A stretch of DNA of 49,983 bases from Fonsecaea monophora (lineage: Eukaryota > Ascomycota > Eurotiomycetes > Chaetothyriales > Herpotrichiellaceae), in NCBI RefSeq assembly GCF_001642475.1, contig NW_019174095.1, forward strand, positions 1 to 49,983, in the 5' to 3' direction. A program made the translations under genes and the position numbers. Positions 1 to 9,945 of this stretch are shown one piece after another. Under the pieces are notes generated by a model, which saw nothing but the letters and a program-made list of their open reading frames with translations, ran no database searches and was not told where the DNA came from. Position 1 is the first letter of the stretch. Every line of letters begins with the position of its first letter.

Positions 1-915
1 GTTACTAGCTAAATATAAAGACTTTAAGATTCTTATAAAGGAAAGATAAGATATAATTATTTTATTATAATATAAGTTATAAAATTACGAAATTCTATTT
101 AAATAAGGAAAAATATTAATATATTAGAAATTGTGGAATATCGCTATCTAGGTCTCTTACCTAACTAGGCTTAGCGCTAGGCACGTGACTTGATCACGTG
201 GCTAGGTGGCTTAGCTAGGTAAGATAACTAGGTAGTGTAGCCACTTACATCATCGCTTACTAATAGCGATTCGATGGGTTTCGTTTATCTTCTAACTATC
301 GCCACTCGCTGTCTATATAAGGACACTCCTCTCCCCTCTCTTAGATAGTTAAGTTTTACTAAGTCTTCTATAGTTAAATAGTTAATACCTATCGGTTCGA
401 TCCTATAATGAGTCTATTCATTACCTATTTAGGTAATCCTCCGAGTCCTCCGAATACTATAGGAGTTACGTAGTTATTTCCTAATATAGTTATCTTTCTT
501 ACCTTTTGAGGCTCTCTAATCTTTTAATTATTATTATAACTTTCTCGTCTTCTTAAGTTATTATTAATAAGTTTTTTAGTTAATATATATACCTTTATTA
601 ATCTACTAATATACTTTACGTTAGTACTCTTTTATAACGTTAAAGACTCTTATCTTTATTATTAGGATAATTTTAAGATCGAAGTTAACGTTATAAATAT
701 ATTAATATTCGTTCTTTATTAAATAGTTCTTAAGATTAAGATATAAGAAGTCTTTTACTATAAAGTCTTCGTTAATTTAATCGTTTACGATATCTTAAAT
801 AATATATAATTAATTTAGATAATTATCTCCACTATTACTATTAATAAATATTATATAGATCTCTTTTTTTATTAATAATATAAGTATATCTCGTTTCTTT
901 AAGAGTATTTCTACT
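1..915. repeat. AT-rich RIP-degraded transposon block
   Basis: This block is strongly AT-rich, full of TA dinucleotides, and has no open frame of note. That is the usual look of transposon DNA after repeat-induced point mutation in ascomycetes. A GC-richer island at about 131-400 holds an LTR-like promoter and is listed separately. The rest is probably the internal part of one or more retroelements, but no protein motif survives that I can read. Confidence 0.8.
131..400 (+). mobile_element. possible LTR with promoter of a RIP-mutated retroelement
   Basis: Inside the AT-rich block this stretch keeps promoter-like features: an inverted repeat CACGTGA (182-188) / TCACGTG (194-200), a TATATAAGG box at 314-322, and a pyrimidine-rich tract after it. 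This layout resembles the U3/R part of a fungal LTR. The start near 131 (TGTGG...) and the end near 400 are guesses, since no second copy lies in the window to define the edges. Confidence 0.3.
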
Positions 916-1307
916 TATTATAAGTCGCTTTATACGTAAGGTATTAGTAGTAAACTTAAGTAGTTTACTTAGTAATATATTAGTAGAATAAAGTAGTAGA
1001 GACGAAATTAAGAGTATAGTATATAGAACTATACGTAAAGTGTATAACTAAAGGAACTCGATTATTTATAAACGAAGTTGACTACGTAGAAGAACTATAA
1101 AAGTTATCTTAACTATATAAGAAGGGAATTTATTATTACTTTATAGTACTCTATACTACTCTATTATAGTCTACCGTAGAGTACTTAGTCTAGTACCTCT
1201 TTTAAGCCTAGCCGCTTCGTAGTATTTTTATATGTTTTATCTCTTGGCCCTTCATGGCCTACTCCCCTACCCCTCTTTTAGGTCACTTCTCTGGCCAGGT
1301 GGTAACA
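916..1307 (-). mobile_element. LTR copy A of family 1, heavily RIP-mutated
   Basis: This segment aligns along most of its length with LTR copy B at 23367-23813. Read on the minus strand it starts TGTTACCA and ends TTATAATA, a degraded form of the TGTTACGA...TCGTAATA ends of copies B and C. Differences from B are mostly C-to-T and G-to-A changes, as RIP leaves. The flanking 5-mers (CTACT and TTGAG) do not match, so it may be one end of a larger element or a recombined copy. Confidence 0.7.
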
Positions 1308-1911
1308 TTGAGGTGGAGGTTGTAAACTTGGTTGAGAGGTCGGCGGCGGCCGTGAAAGCGATGGCATCGCTGTTCTTGTCGGTACTGTTGTTGCGCCTGT
1401 TACATCTGCTGGTGGTGCCTGTGCCTGTACTTGTGCTTATGCTTGTGCTTGTGCTTGCTGTTGCTGCTGCTGCTTGCTCGAGACCTTCGAGAGATCGACT
1501 CCTCCGTCCTTCCCTATTATAGATCTACGTCAGTCCTCGTGGACCTACAATACCCACAATAATTGTGTACTTGTGCGAGCTGGATCTCCAATTCGTCACG
1601 CGGCGTGGCGCATGAGCAGAGTCAGAGACGCACCCCCACGCGAATCACTGGTATACTATCACCGTTGGAAGAAAAACGACAGAGGATGGAAGAGGAGGAC
1701 GAGGGAGAGCTGGACGCAGGGGGTTTAGCCAGTGTCTCCCTGGATAGATGGATGATTCTGTTTGGTTTGGGTTGATTAAGTGTTGCTCGATCCACCTGGA
1801 TGAATGGATAAACGGACAGTAGTGCAACGGTCATCTGGGACTCTTGTACATGCCTGTCCTTTTCAGCATCCACGAGCATTCCGAGTCTTGGTGGTCACCG
1901 CAGTTCAGGTG
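1308..1911. other. unassigned sequence
   Basis: About 600 bases of ordinary base composition after the LTR. It holds only short overlapping open frames on both strands, with no recognisable protein motif. Nothing supports a gene. Confidence 0.5.
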
Positions 1912-2090
1912 TTCTTGTTGTTCTTGTTGTTGCTGTTCTTGTTGTTGCTGTTCTTGTTGTTGCTGTTCTTGTTGTTGCTGTTCTTGTTGTTGCTGTTCTT
2001 GTTGTTGCTGTTCTTGTTGTTGCTGTTCTTGTTGTTGCTGTTCTTGTTGTTGTTGTTCTTGTTGTTGCTGTTCTTGTTGTTCTTGTGGAA
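1912..2090. repeat. 15-bp minisatellite, (TTCTTGTTGTTGCTG)n
   Basis: About eleven tandem copies of a 15-bp unit, nearly identical in the middle of the array. The unit is a multiple of three and free of stops, so it keeps several frames open: Leu/Phe-rich on the plus strand and Gln/Glu-rich (QQQQE) on the minus strand. A minus-strand frame of about 100 codons (1831-2136) runs through it, but its flanks show no known domain. I treat it as a repeat, not a gene. Confidence 0.85.
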
Positions 2091-2644
2091 TGTGTGGTCG
2101 CTCACGGCCGCAGCAGCTGGATTGGAGCATTTCCATAATGTGCTCGCTACCACAGGTGTTCTCGTGTCATCGACCAGATCCAAGAGAGCCTCCTGCCTTG
2201 TTGTGCCTGTCCAAAGTCGAGATATTGGTCCTTGCGTTCGTCTAGGCGATGAGAGGTTATGGACTCAAGCGTCTCGACCCAGACAAGAAGCTCTCACTCC
2301 CACTGTTCCGCAGACTCCATCAGCGCGACGATTGTTCGAAAGACCACGACCGGACCTCCAGGACTCGCCATGTCGGCAAGCATGTTCGAGACTTTGATGC
2401 ACACATCCAACTTGTGGAGGTTGGTCTTGCGCGTGGCTTGCGTCGCCAAGGTTGGCATCGAGGAAGGAGATTGAGGCGGCCAGGCAGATGATATTGATCA
2501 GGGCAGATTCGATTTAGTCATCCAGAAAAGAGACGAAACGGTGCCTTCCAATTCAGTCCCAACCGTATTCCATTGACTCGTCACCGTGTCGTACATGTAA
2601 ACAATGGGACAAGATAGCTCTCGGGATGTTTCGAATGGATTCGA
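2091..2644. other. unassigned, probably decayed coding sequence
   Basis: Balanced base composition with short fragmented frames on both strands. It follows the minisatellite and lies beside the SMC5 fragment. It may contain more of that pseudogene, but I could not recognise any segment. Confidence 0.3.
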
Positions 2645-3010
2645 ACTCATTCATCTTCTTCTGCCTCTGCCGCCGTCGTCCGTCGCGATATCGACCATTC
2701 GGCCATGCACCATGCGTTCGTTTCGGGGGTTTATGCCCTGGTTGATCTCGTCGACCACTCGGAAGGGAGCTCGACTTGGACTCTGCAGAGCTATGAGGTA
2801 GAAGATGGTACTGACTGCTGGCGACTGTCTAGAAGACTTAGTTGCTCTTTGCTCCCGGAACTTGACGCTGATGTGGATGGCCCAATTGGCAAAGTTCAGC
2901 CCGTTCTCTATTCCGTCGTTCTCCTTGGTGCAATCAGCGGGATTTTCAGAGGATGCCTTGTACACCGTTACCTGCCCACCACATCCGATGCGTGTAAAGG
3001 AATCGGACAA
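2645..3010 (-). pseudogene. SMC5-like fragment (C-terminal ATPase lobe)
   Basis: The minus-strand frame reads as the end of a fungal SMC5 protein, the ATPase of the nuclear SMC5/6 complex. Recognisable blocks in order are a FTRIGCGGQVTVYKAS-like segment, NWAIHISVKFRE, AVSTIFYLIALQS, RAPFRVVDEINQGINPRN and ERMVHGRMVDIA. VVDEINQG is the Walker B/D-loop region. The ABC signature normally found before AVSTIFYL (SGGER) is missing: the text reads SSRQSPAVST. The frame stops soon after MVDIA, and upstream coding is broken by a stop and frameshift near 3010-3030. This is a truncated non-functional copy; the working gene should be elsewhere. Confidence 0.8.
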
Positions 3011-3479
3011 GGCCGCAAAGTCTCGTCATCGCTCAAGGTCAAGCCCTCGGTTGTGGTGGGTGAAAATGGCTTGAGAGGTTCCATTTTTATCAACTCCTAG
3101 ATGTCTACTAGGGGCTTGAACCCGACAAAAGCCTCGAATCAGGACAGAGCGACGGCTATTCTCGGGCTTGTGGTTGGGATCTGGGAACTGGTCCGGGTTG
3201 TCGTTGTGCAGCATCTCCAACAGTTTCTTCTTCGGGTGAATCTGCAGAATTGTATCTTGTCGTGAGTATGAATGTACATACGTACGTCGTACTCAAACAA
3301 ACAAGAACGAAAAGGCTGAGATGACCACAAATGTATCTCGTACTAGAGGACGAGGAGACGGGTATGTGTCGACAAACACTGGATGATGCGCGGAGGTTTG
3401 GGGGGGGGAACCCTGTTGTATCGCAGAGAGGCGATGCTGCTACGGTAGCAGTCTCGTCTGCATCCTCTGCGACCCTAGG
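3011..3479. other. unassigned sequence between two gene fragments
   Basis: No recognisable coding segment. Short frames on both strands, one reaching into the neighbouring SNF2-like fragment. The first part may hold further decayed SMC5 sequence, since a possible LER codon run precedes the frame at 3010. Confidence 0.3.
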
Positions 3480-3790
3480 AATCAGCACCAGCTGGCACCG
3501 TCGAGTCCGCGACGTCAGCGAATTTGCGGGCGATGCCATTTCGTCAGTCTCTCCCATGCACCAGACTCACCGTACTTTGCCTTTATGTTGTCGACGCGAG
3601 CTGGTGCTGTTGGAATCAATCTTGCCACGGCCGGCACGGTCGGTTATCATTCTCGATCCACATTTCAACCCGCACCAGGAAATCCAAGCACTTTTCCCGA
3701 GCTCACCGCATCGGTCAGAAGGATATGCACCGTTGGCGCTCGGTTGCGCGTTCGGTGGCGACGTGGTGCGGCAGTCACTGTCCAACGACG
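3480..3790 (+). pseudogene. SNF2-family helicase fragment (C-terminal lobe)
   Basis: Spread over three frames on the plus strand are blocks typical of chromatin-remodelling ATPases. APDSPYFAFMLSTRAG and AVGINLATAGTV correspond to motif V, VIILDPHFNPHQEIQAL to the conserved stretch after it, and AHRIGQKD to motif VI with its ATP-contacting arginine. Each block is intact, but frameshifts separate them at about 3640 and 3700. The protein would have been a nuclear SNF2/CHD-type remodeller. Only about 100 codons remain, so this is a decayed fragment. Confidence 0.75.
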
Positions 3791-4263
3791 AGGCGTTGCA
3801 GTAGACGACGTCGGTGGCTCATTCCGAGGGCGTCGTGCTGGTCCTCCGCAGACTCCTTCCCAAGTTGGCACCTCTGAAGTGTTTACATCCGTCAGATGTG
3901 GGCATGACGTCTAAACAAGTCATTGCGGGTCATATGTCGCTTCAGGACGAGAGAGAAGCATCGGTCCGACTGGGTGCAGCAGCAGCGGCGGCAGCATGGT
4001 CAAGGACTGGCTCACTCGCGGATGAACGTTTCAGACGCCGTGTCGATATCGAGTCTGTGAAAACTCCCCGTCTCTCACAGTCGAACTGAGGGATGTCTCA
4101 CCTGACTTAGTAGGCTAAGTGGCCGCGGAAACCGTCAAGGCGGCAGAGGCTGTCCCTGTCAACCGCGCGAGTTATAGCGGGGCGGGGAAGCACAACTCAC
4201 TCCACCGACCGCGCATGGCCATGTGATGGTGAACTGCAAGGAACATGAAAGTGTTTAAATTCT
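3791..4263. other. unassigned sequence after the SNF2 fragment
   Basis: One short plus-strand frame (3814-4089, 91 codons) with an alanine run, possibly a remnant of the helicase C-terminus. I see no motif to confirm it. Confidence 0.3.
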
Positions 4264-4410
4264 TCACCAGAAGTCGCGTAGATATCCATGTGCCATCACT
4301 TTTCCCGAAATCAGGACACGGATAGTCTCTAGGTTGGTGGCTTTGGCGGAGAGTTTGTCGACGATAAATTGATCAATCTTTCTGTTCTCGTCCGGTGTCA
4401 TCCTCATCAG
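4264..4410 (-). pseudogene. UPF0261 (Tm-1-like) fragment
   Basis: The minus-strand frame carries TLMRMTPDENRKI and, after a short gap, a helix (FIVDKLSAKA) and IRVLIS. This pattern matches the part of UPF0261 proteins where a TPEEN motif precedes a helix and the RVLIP strand. The expected following SALDAPG motif is absent, and the frame runs into unrelated residues and stops. I infer a short relic of a Tm-1-like ATP-binding protein gene. Only about 45 residues support it. Confidence 0.5.
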
Positions 4411-4495
4411 TGTGACGGCCGGGGATGTGCACGAACAATTGCCGGTGCAAAGGCCTTTTATCACTTCAAGCGCGTTTGACGATCCGGTCGCGGAG

Positions 4496-4924
4496 TGTTA
4501 CGAATCATGATTTAGGACCAAATCCATGACCGCAACCACCTCCAAAGAGGAAGCTGTGCCGCACCACTCGGAAGGCTGCAATTTACCTATGCATGGTACA
4601 GATTAAGACCAACCAACAAGAGAAAAGGCCCCGGCCTTGGCGGACCCCACCACGACGTGAACGCTCAGCACTGAGCACCACTGAGTACCACTGAGCACCG
4701 CTAACCACTTACGGTTATATAAGGAGAAGACACCCCTATGGGTACCTTCGTAGTTGGCTTCGTTCACAAATAATCGAGTTCCTCTCGATTGTACGCTTTA
4801 CGTATAGTTCCGCACACTATACACTTGGTTTCGTCTCTACTACACCCTTCCACTACTATATCACCAAGTAAACCACCTCCTTGGGTTTGCCCGCGACACC
4901 TCACGTGTAAATCGACTCGTAATA
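4496..4924 (+). mobile_element. LTR copy C of family 1, least RIP-mutated
   Basis: It begins TGTTACGA and ends TCGTAATA, the same terminal octamers as copy B. About 190 bases of its 3' part (4735-4924) are the reverse complement of the matching part of copies A and B. A TATATAAGG box lies at about 4715. The 5' half differs from copy B, so it is a subfamily or a recombinant. The 5-mer before it is CGGAG. The 5-mer after the MITE that sits on its last bases is CCGAG, nearly a target duplication. Confidence 0.75.
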
Positions 4925-5280
4925 TCACGGTCGCAGATCTAATTGATGCGAACAGCCTCAACAGGCAATGAATTGATTGAATCTGCGACCGTGATATCTT
5001 GCAGTACCGCCCGGGAAGGTAACGTGTCGACACGTTCAATATTACTACCCAACACACGCAACCGTGGAATGGAAAATGAAAACACCCGTGTCAGAGGACC
5101 TGACACGTGTTTTAGGAGGGGTGATGTCACGGACCTGATCTCTTGGCACGTTGATCACGTGCCACTTGAGATATTGTTCACACAACAGAACCTCGACCTT
5201 TTCAGATTGTCCTTTGTACTGCAATTCATCAATTCATTGCCTATTGAGGCTGTTCGCATCGATTAGATCTGCGAGCGTGA
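4925..5280. mobile_element. 356-bp MITE-like element with about 56-bp terminal inverted repeats
   Basis: Bases 4925-4979 and 5225-5280 are inverted copies with few mismatches. Both outer ends show TCACG(G/C)TCGCAGATC, and each end is flanked by TA (4923-4924 and 5281-5282), the target duplication of Tc1/mariner-type elements. Inside are several smaller palindromes: a repeat of the outer 16 bases inverted at 4982-4997, a perfect 16-bp palindrome at 5021-5036, AAAACAC.../...GTGTTTT at 5079-5113, and GGCACGT...ACGTGCC at 5146-5164. There is no credible transposase frame, so it would be non-autonomous. Confidence 0.75.
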
Positions 5281-5282
5281 TA

Positions 5283-5984
5283 CCGAGGTTGGTCACGTAT
5301 CCCTAACAAAGCGATTGATGCCGAGCATCGCTCAATCCAACGGAGTGATGATGACTTTGCCCTCTCCCCAATCACACTCTTTTGGCCCCCGACTTGTCAG
5401 CGGAGACGTGGTGCGACAATCATACCGCGGTGGCTCCACTGCAGCCAATCTTTCCGTTCGGGCTCAAACCAGATTTGACGACGGCGATTCTAAGACTCCG
5501 GCGTTCCTCACCGCGACGGCAGGAAACGAATACCTCCCCGTATCGTCTTCCTTGGATCATTCTTTCAATCATAAAACCACGATACGCAATCCAAGCCGCA
5601 AGTCCAGACATTGGCCAGTTGCAAACCCCACCACCCTGTATCTGTTTCGAAGCGAAAACAGAACACAACAAAGCCCTACATGTATTCGAGGAAGGGTAAA
5701 TGGACAGTCGACAAGACGGAGTCGACCAACACAATCTGTCTTGTCCTACTCAGTCGTCGTCTACATCACCCATACCCTCGTCGTTATCTTCGTCGCTGTC
5801 CCCGGCTTCGATCCATACCAGCCGAGTTCCATTATTGGCAGTTTACCAGACCAACATCAAACGCAATGAGGAAGAATACGACACCGCCCTGGAGGATGCG
5901 GCTTCCAGGGAGTTGCGCTTCCGTTTCCTCGCCCTCGCCTTGCTACTCATCGGCGGGACGTGGTTCAGTCCCACCCAGTAACAT
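5283..5984. other. unassigned sequence
   Basis: Several short plus-strand frames overlap here. One (5700-5981) ends with a hydrophobic segment, FLALALLLIGGTWF, that could be a relic membrane helix. I could not tie it to a family. It borders the P450 and MFS fragments. Confidence 0.3.
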
Positions 5985-6425
5985 TCAGGTCTAATGCCCT
6001 TCCAATCCCGGTTCCCACCAAGGCCCCCTTCCATGATCATCTGGATCTCGTACCCCGAAAGAGCAGATACGCGAGCAACGGCTTCAGTTCCTGCGCGGCA
6101 ATGGATCTTCCATAGGCTCGCAACAAGCCATCCTGGTAGGCGAGTCTAAAGTGGCTCAGGCCTTGTCGCTCACCTTCGCAGCCTTCGGGTCTGTCTTTGT
6201 GAGAGACTCCTGCGCCCAACTGGTGCCCCCTGATGTCGATCAAACTGGACTTTTACGAGCATGATGATAGCCCTCTCTCCATGGCCTTGAGCTGCGCCTC
6301 GTCAGCCTCCAACCACCGTTGCGGTCGAAAGACGTCGGCCTCGTCCCCAAACACCTTGCGGTCGCGGTGGACGACCTGTGCACTGACTGAAGCTGGGTTT
6401 GACAAGCCTCGTGGTCACACCGGGG
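5985..6425 (-). pseudogene. cytochrome P450 C-terminal fragment (minus strand)
   Basis: Read on the minus strand, HRDRKVFGDEADVFRPQRWL is the meander segment that follows the ExxR helix in fungal P450s. Further on come YGRSIAAQELKPLLAYLL, the L-helix after the heme cysteine, and VGLNHVPPMSSKARARKRKR, a typical C-terminus with PPM. The heme-binding FGxGxRxCPG is broken: the cysteine loop before AAQELK is not readable in frame. The segments lie in different frames and stops occur between them. P450s are ER-anchored monooxygenases, often of secondary metabolism. This copy is dead. Confidence 0.75.
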
Positions 6426-6496
6426 GTCCGCCCACCCTGATTGAAGCTGGCAAGTCTGTTGGTGGCTGTGCTTTGGGATCCTCTTCACGCAGCCCG

Positions 6497-6785
6497 TGAC
6501 GACCAAGTACAGACGCCGGCTGCCCTACATCATCGGGTCCCTCCTCGTTCTCGCCGGTCTCGCGTTCGGCGCCGCCATGAACTCGATCAACTTCATGTGG
6601 GCGTACATGATCCTCTCGGGCTTCGGGTCCGCGCCCAGCTACTCGCTGAACGAGAGCAGTCTCCTGGACATCTCGTTCCTGCACCGGCGCGGCCGACTGG
6701 CGCTGGGTGCTGAGATACCTGTTGATCTTCCGGGGAATCTCGGTACTGCTCATCATCTTCGGCCCAGGCCAGGACATGCTCTGAC
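6497..6785 (+). pseudogene. major facilitator superfamily transporter fragment
   Basis: The plus-strand frame encodes TTKYRRRLPYIIGSLLVLAG (a loop 2-3 segment with basic residues, then a membrane helix), a second helix ending in YMILSGFGSAPSYSLNES, and ISFLHRRGR, like the HERG(K/R) motif in fungal drug:H+ antiporters of the DHA1 type. A frameshift near 6700 moves the next helices (WRWVLRYLLIFRGISVLLII) to another frame, followed by a stop near 6784. Only two to four of the usual twelve helices remain. Confidence 0.75.
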
Positions 6786-7929
6786 ACCACTGAGCCCCAG
6801 TGCTGATCCTGCACTGCCAGCACTGCCGGGTTTCTTCACGAAAACCATTCATGGCTGGACCACGAATGGGTACTTTGAGGATGGTGATGATTTTCAAACG
6901 AGAGCCTCGGGCCAACCAGAGCAGACACAGGCCGCACGCCGGATTCATCATGAATTGAGACTCTCATCAAAGTCAGGATCACGCGCCGCCAGACAGGCTG
7001 CGAGGAGGTACAAGTGACGCACCTGCAGTTCGACGGTATTCGCGAGATGGCTCACGATCGTCAAGCCGTGCGTCAACCACTGGCCGCATCCCCCATACAT
7101 ACTGTTCTCATCTCTCATTTGAGGTCCATTAACAAGACGATCAAGGAGGACTGGGAGCCATACGGAGGACCCAAGTGAGTCGAGATCCCCAAAGGGCCAT
7201 AGGGTTCGAGGAAGAGTCTGACCTGGTGCGCCAGTATCTATATGGGACTTTCGTGCCCACGGTTTCCCAACTTTTACACCATCGTCGGTGTTGGCGGAGC
7301 TTCTCTCTGCACCAGTAACAGCACTTTACGGTTCAACAACCAGAAGACTCGTGCAATGACGGCCGAAACAGAAAAGGAAGTCGTTCCTGCGGCTGAAGCA
7401 CCAGGACGCACCATTGACCTCGCCATTGATGTTGACAGCCATGACGACCTGGTTCAATCACGTTGTCGACCACTTCAGCGACCGGCACGTTCTCAGAGGT
7501 GGTACAGTATACCGGAACCTGCCTCGTGGAAGAGGGTCCTTGCACACGTGGCTGATCCGACCATCTTGCTCAGCCTCTCCAACTGCTCGCCTTCGACCCT
7601 CATGCCCACTCACTCCTCCATCCTCATGGCACCGACGCTCCCGCTCTGGTAGAACTCGATGCTCGGGGCATTCCACTTCAATCGACGGTTGGTGTGTGTC
7701 GTTTCAAGACACAGAAAAACACCCTGGGATCTGCGAGCAGGAACAGGAACAACATGATATTGGACATCTCTGGTCGTCACCACCACTACGCACCTTCCCC
7801 ACTGCCTATCGCCGATCCCGTCCTTCACGCTGGGCACGCCCTCAATGCCGACCAGATGGCGACACTGTGGTGACACCTCGGTTCCCACTCTGAGGCATCT
7901 GAGCTTCTCTAGCTGTTTGAAGGTGGATA
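6786..7929. other. unassigned decayed sequence between MFS and oxidase relics
   Basis: Overlapping short frames on both strands, none longer than about 160 codons and none recognised. The 5' part may hold further pieces of the transporter, and the 3' part the body of the multicopper oxidase whose copper site lies just downstream. Confidence 0.3.
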
Positions 7930-8075
7930 CAACATCCAGAACCAGTTCTTGGCCTTCTCATCCCCTGCACGTCCACGGTCACGATATCTCGGTTCTCGTG
8001 CACTGGTACTGGCACTTTCACCTCCGCGCAGCTGGGGACTATACTCTTCCGAGAGACTGCTGGCAAATCGTCTCG
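7930..8075 (+). pseudogene. multicopper oxidase (laccase-like) copper-site fragment
   Basis: The plus strand contains PLHVHGHDISVL followed by an aromatic- and glycine-rich stretch and AAGDYTL. This resembles the third-domain copper-binding segment of fungal multicopper oxidases, HP(L/M)H(L/V)HGHDF.VLG.G.G.F, including the His-X-His motif. The residue before PLH is not His in the current frame, and the next frame carries the preceding IQNQFLAF. The downstream HCHIAWH motif was not found. I infer a small relic; the match rests on about 30 residues. Confidence 0.5.
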
Positions 8076-8599
8076 TTCTATTACTTCACCACCGCGTTTT
8101 GCCGTCGCACCGAATTCTCCGTCTCACGGGTTCTGGAACGACATTCATGTTTTGAGGGGGTGTTGGGCGATCCACATCATCAAGATCTTGGTGTGTCGCG
8201 GATCGGGCGTGGTTCACGCCGTGGTCTTGTCTGGCAGAGCGCTAAGACGCGATGAAATTACCCAGCTTGATCTCCTGGGTTACACCAGCGATTGGCTTCC
8301 AGACCCAGTCATCGACCGTGACTACAGTTGGAGCTGTACCACAGGGATGCACCATGCAGCATGCGCTGCCGGTGTCGATTCCGGCGTCGCTCAAGGTGAA
8401 TTGATACTGGGGGCGATCAACAGGCATCACCATGCGGTCCGGAGAGACGACGGCTTGCTTTGATCAGCTCATGTTGAGCTCCACATGAGAAGTCAGAGCG
8501 TATGCTCGCACTTCAGGGAAATTCCTACCAAGCTGGGCCATACCATGACTTTGGTGATGCCATTCCGCCCACCCTCTATCCAGGTTTCCCGGGCCGCCG
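8076..8599. other. unassigned sequence
   Basis: Short frames only. A minus-strand frame at 8242-8433 (63 codons) is clean but unrecognised. Nothing supports a gene. Confidence 0.3.
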
Positions 8600-9290
8600 C
8601 TGGCGAAAATGATAAAGGTCCATATGATCTGGCAAGCGGTGAAAGAAAGAGATACCTACGCACGATACAAACTACATCAGAAGTACGGGAAGGGAGTGCG
8701 CACCGGCCCAAACGAACTCACCTTCTCCGATCTTGCCTCGATCAAAGATATCTACGACCAGAGTGCCCGACCTTGTCTGAAATCAGATTTCTACAAGTGC
8801 TGAACACCTACCGGTACATCCTCAGTGTTTAGCGCCATTCGTTCCGATACGCACGCTCGTACGCGTCGACAGATCGCATATGGTTTCTCCCATCATGGAA
8901 TCGCTCAATGACAAGGCCAGATCTTGCACGACGTCGCCAGATACCTTGATGCCATTCAGTCGTGTATCCTTCCACGAAGATGAATGTCGCACACACACCT
9001 TTTGGGGTTGGTCCCCGGAATTGTGTAGGGATGCATCTCGCTCGAGCACAACTTCTTCTGGCTGCATCAGCACTTTGTCACCTATTTGATCTCAGGATCG
9101 ATCCAAGGATGACAGACGGCATGATGGCTGTGCGCGATGTTGGCATCATGAGTCCCATTGGGAAAACAGCTGTGGGTCTCTGCGGTTCCTTGCTGATGAT
9201 GGTGCCCTCTGGAACCTTGCGATCATCAAATACCATTCGCAATAACAAGCGCACGAGACTGGAGCGATCATCGATGCTAAGACGTCAGTA
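8600..9290 (+). pseudogene. cytochrome P450 with internal deletion (plus strand)
   Basis: Three P450 landmarks occur in order on the plus strand. KLHQKYGKGVRTGPNELTFS and ASIKDIY belong to the N-terminal beta-1 region. A C-helix-like segment around 8840-8915 contains DTHARTRRQIAYGFSHHGIA. The heme site FGVGPRNCVG with MHLARAQLLLAASAL follows, then the C-terminal DVGIMSP. The I-helix (AGxDTT) and ExxR region between C-helix and heme site are missing, so several hundred codons were deleted. The segments are in different frames with stops near 8830 and 8920. The cysteine that would ligate heme is still encoded. Confidence 0.8.
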
Positions 9291-9690
9291 AGCAAAGGCT
9301 CGCCTGCGGCCTGGCCGTGCTGAAAGCAGCAGGATACGAGCTGAGCACTGTCAGCATTCCATCGACCATTTCAAGAGCGGAAGACTCTGACGAAGGTCAC
9401 GGTTTCCAGCGGAGATTGCTCCGACTCAGAGGCTTTCAGCAAGTAAACGGGATTTTTGACTGACCGAAGCGACTGTTAAGACTCAGCCGTCTTTCATCTC
9501 GCCAACCACGAAACTCGTGGGTGCAGACAGGACTACAGACACTAGAGCACTACGACGAGAGTCTATCTGAGAAAAAGCAATTTCCGAATCGCAGGAGACA
9601 AACGGGAGCTGGATGTCTACAACACCCCCCCCCCCCCCCCCCACACCATGCTACGGGATCTCGGTGCAACAAGAAGACCGATGCTGGTGT
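9291..9690. other. unassigned sequence with an 18-nt C run
   Basis: No gene seen. A homopolymer of 18 cytosines lies at 9625-9642. It could be a site of length variation or sequencing error. Confidence 0.5.
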
Positions 9691-9945
9691 TTTCCATGTA
9701 ACGAACGTGGCTTCCGAAGAAGATCTATCTACTCGTGACAGTTCATTGGCCCGATCCTCCAGTCCTGGTCCCAAGGTATCGCCAGCTCAAAAGAGCCTGA
9801 CCCTGGCCAGTGTTTCCATGTAACGAACGTGTGTGACGGTTTCTATCTACTCGTAACAGTTTCATTGACCTGATCCTCCAATCCTGGTCCTCATGTCATC
9901 TTCCATTCCTGATCCTCCAATCCTTGTTCCCAAGTCATCCCCCTT
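9691..9945 (+). repeat. imperfect tandem duplication, period 122 bp
   Basis: The sequence starting TTTCCATGTAACGAACGTG at 9691 recurs at 9813, and about 80 bases after each start agree (CTATCTACTCGT..ACAGTT, then CCGATCCTCCAGTCCTGGT-like text). A third, shorter piece (CCTGATCCTCCAATCC) follows at about 9908. No coding role is visible. Confidence 0.7.

Noticed and set aside
388..402. GGTTCGATCC resembling a tRNA T-arm in the AT-rich block
   Set aside because: No acceptor, D or anticodon stem could be paired around it. It may be a primer-related LTR sequence or chance.
1804..2397. Plus-strand frame with Leu/Phe repeats looking like a membrane protein
   Set aside because: Openness comes from the 15-bp minisatellite. 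The flanks have no domain.
9691..9945. CRISPR-like direct repeats
   Set aside because: Two and a half imperfect copies with a 122-bp period in a fungal genome. No spacers of equal size, no cas-like genes.
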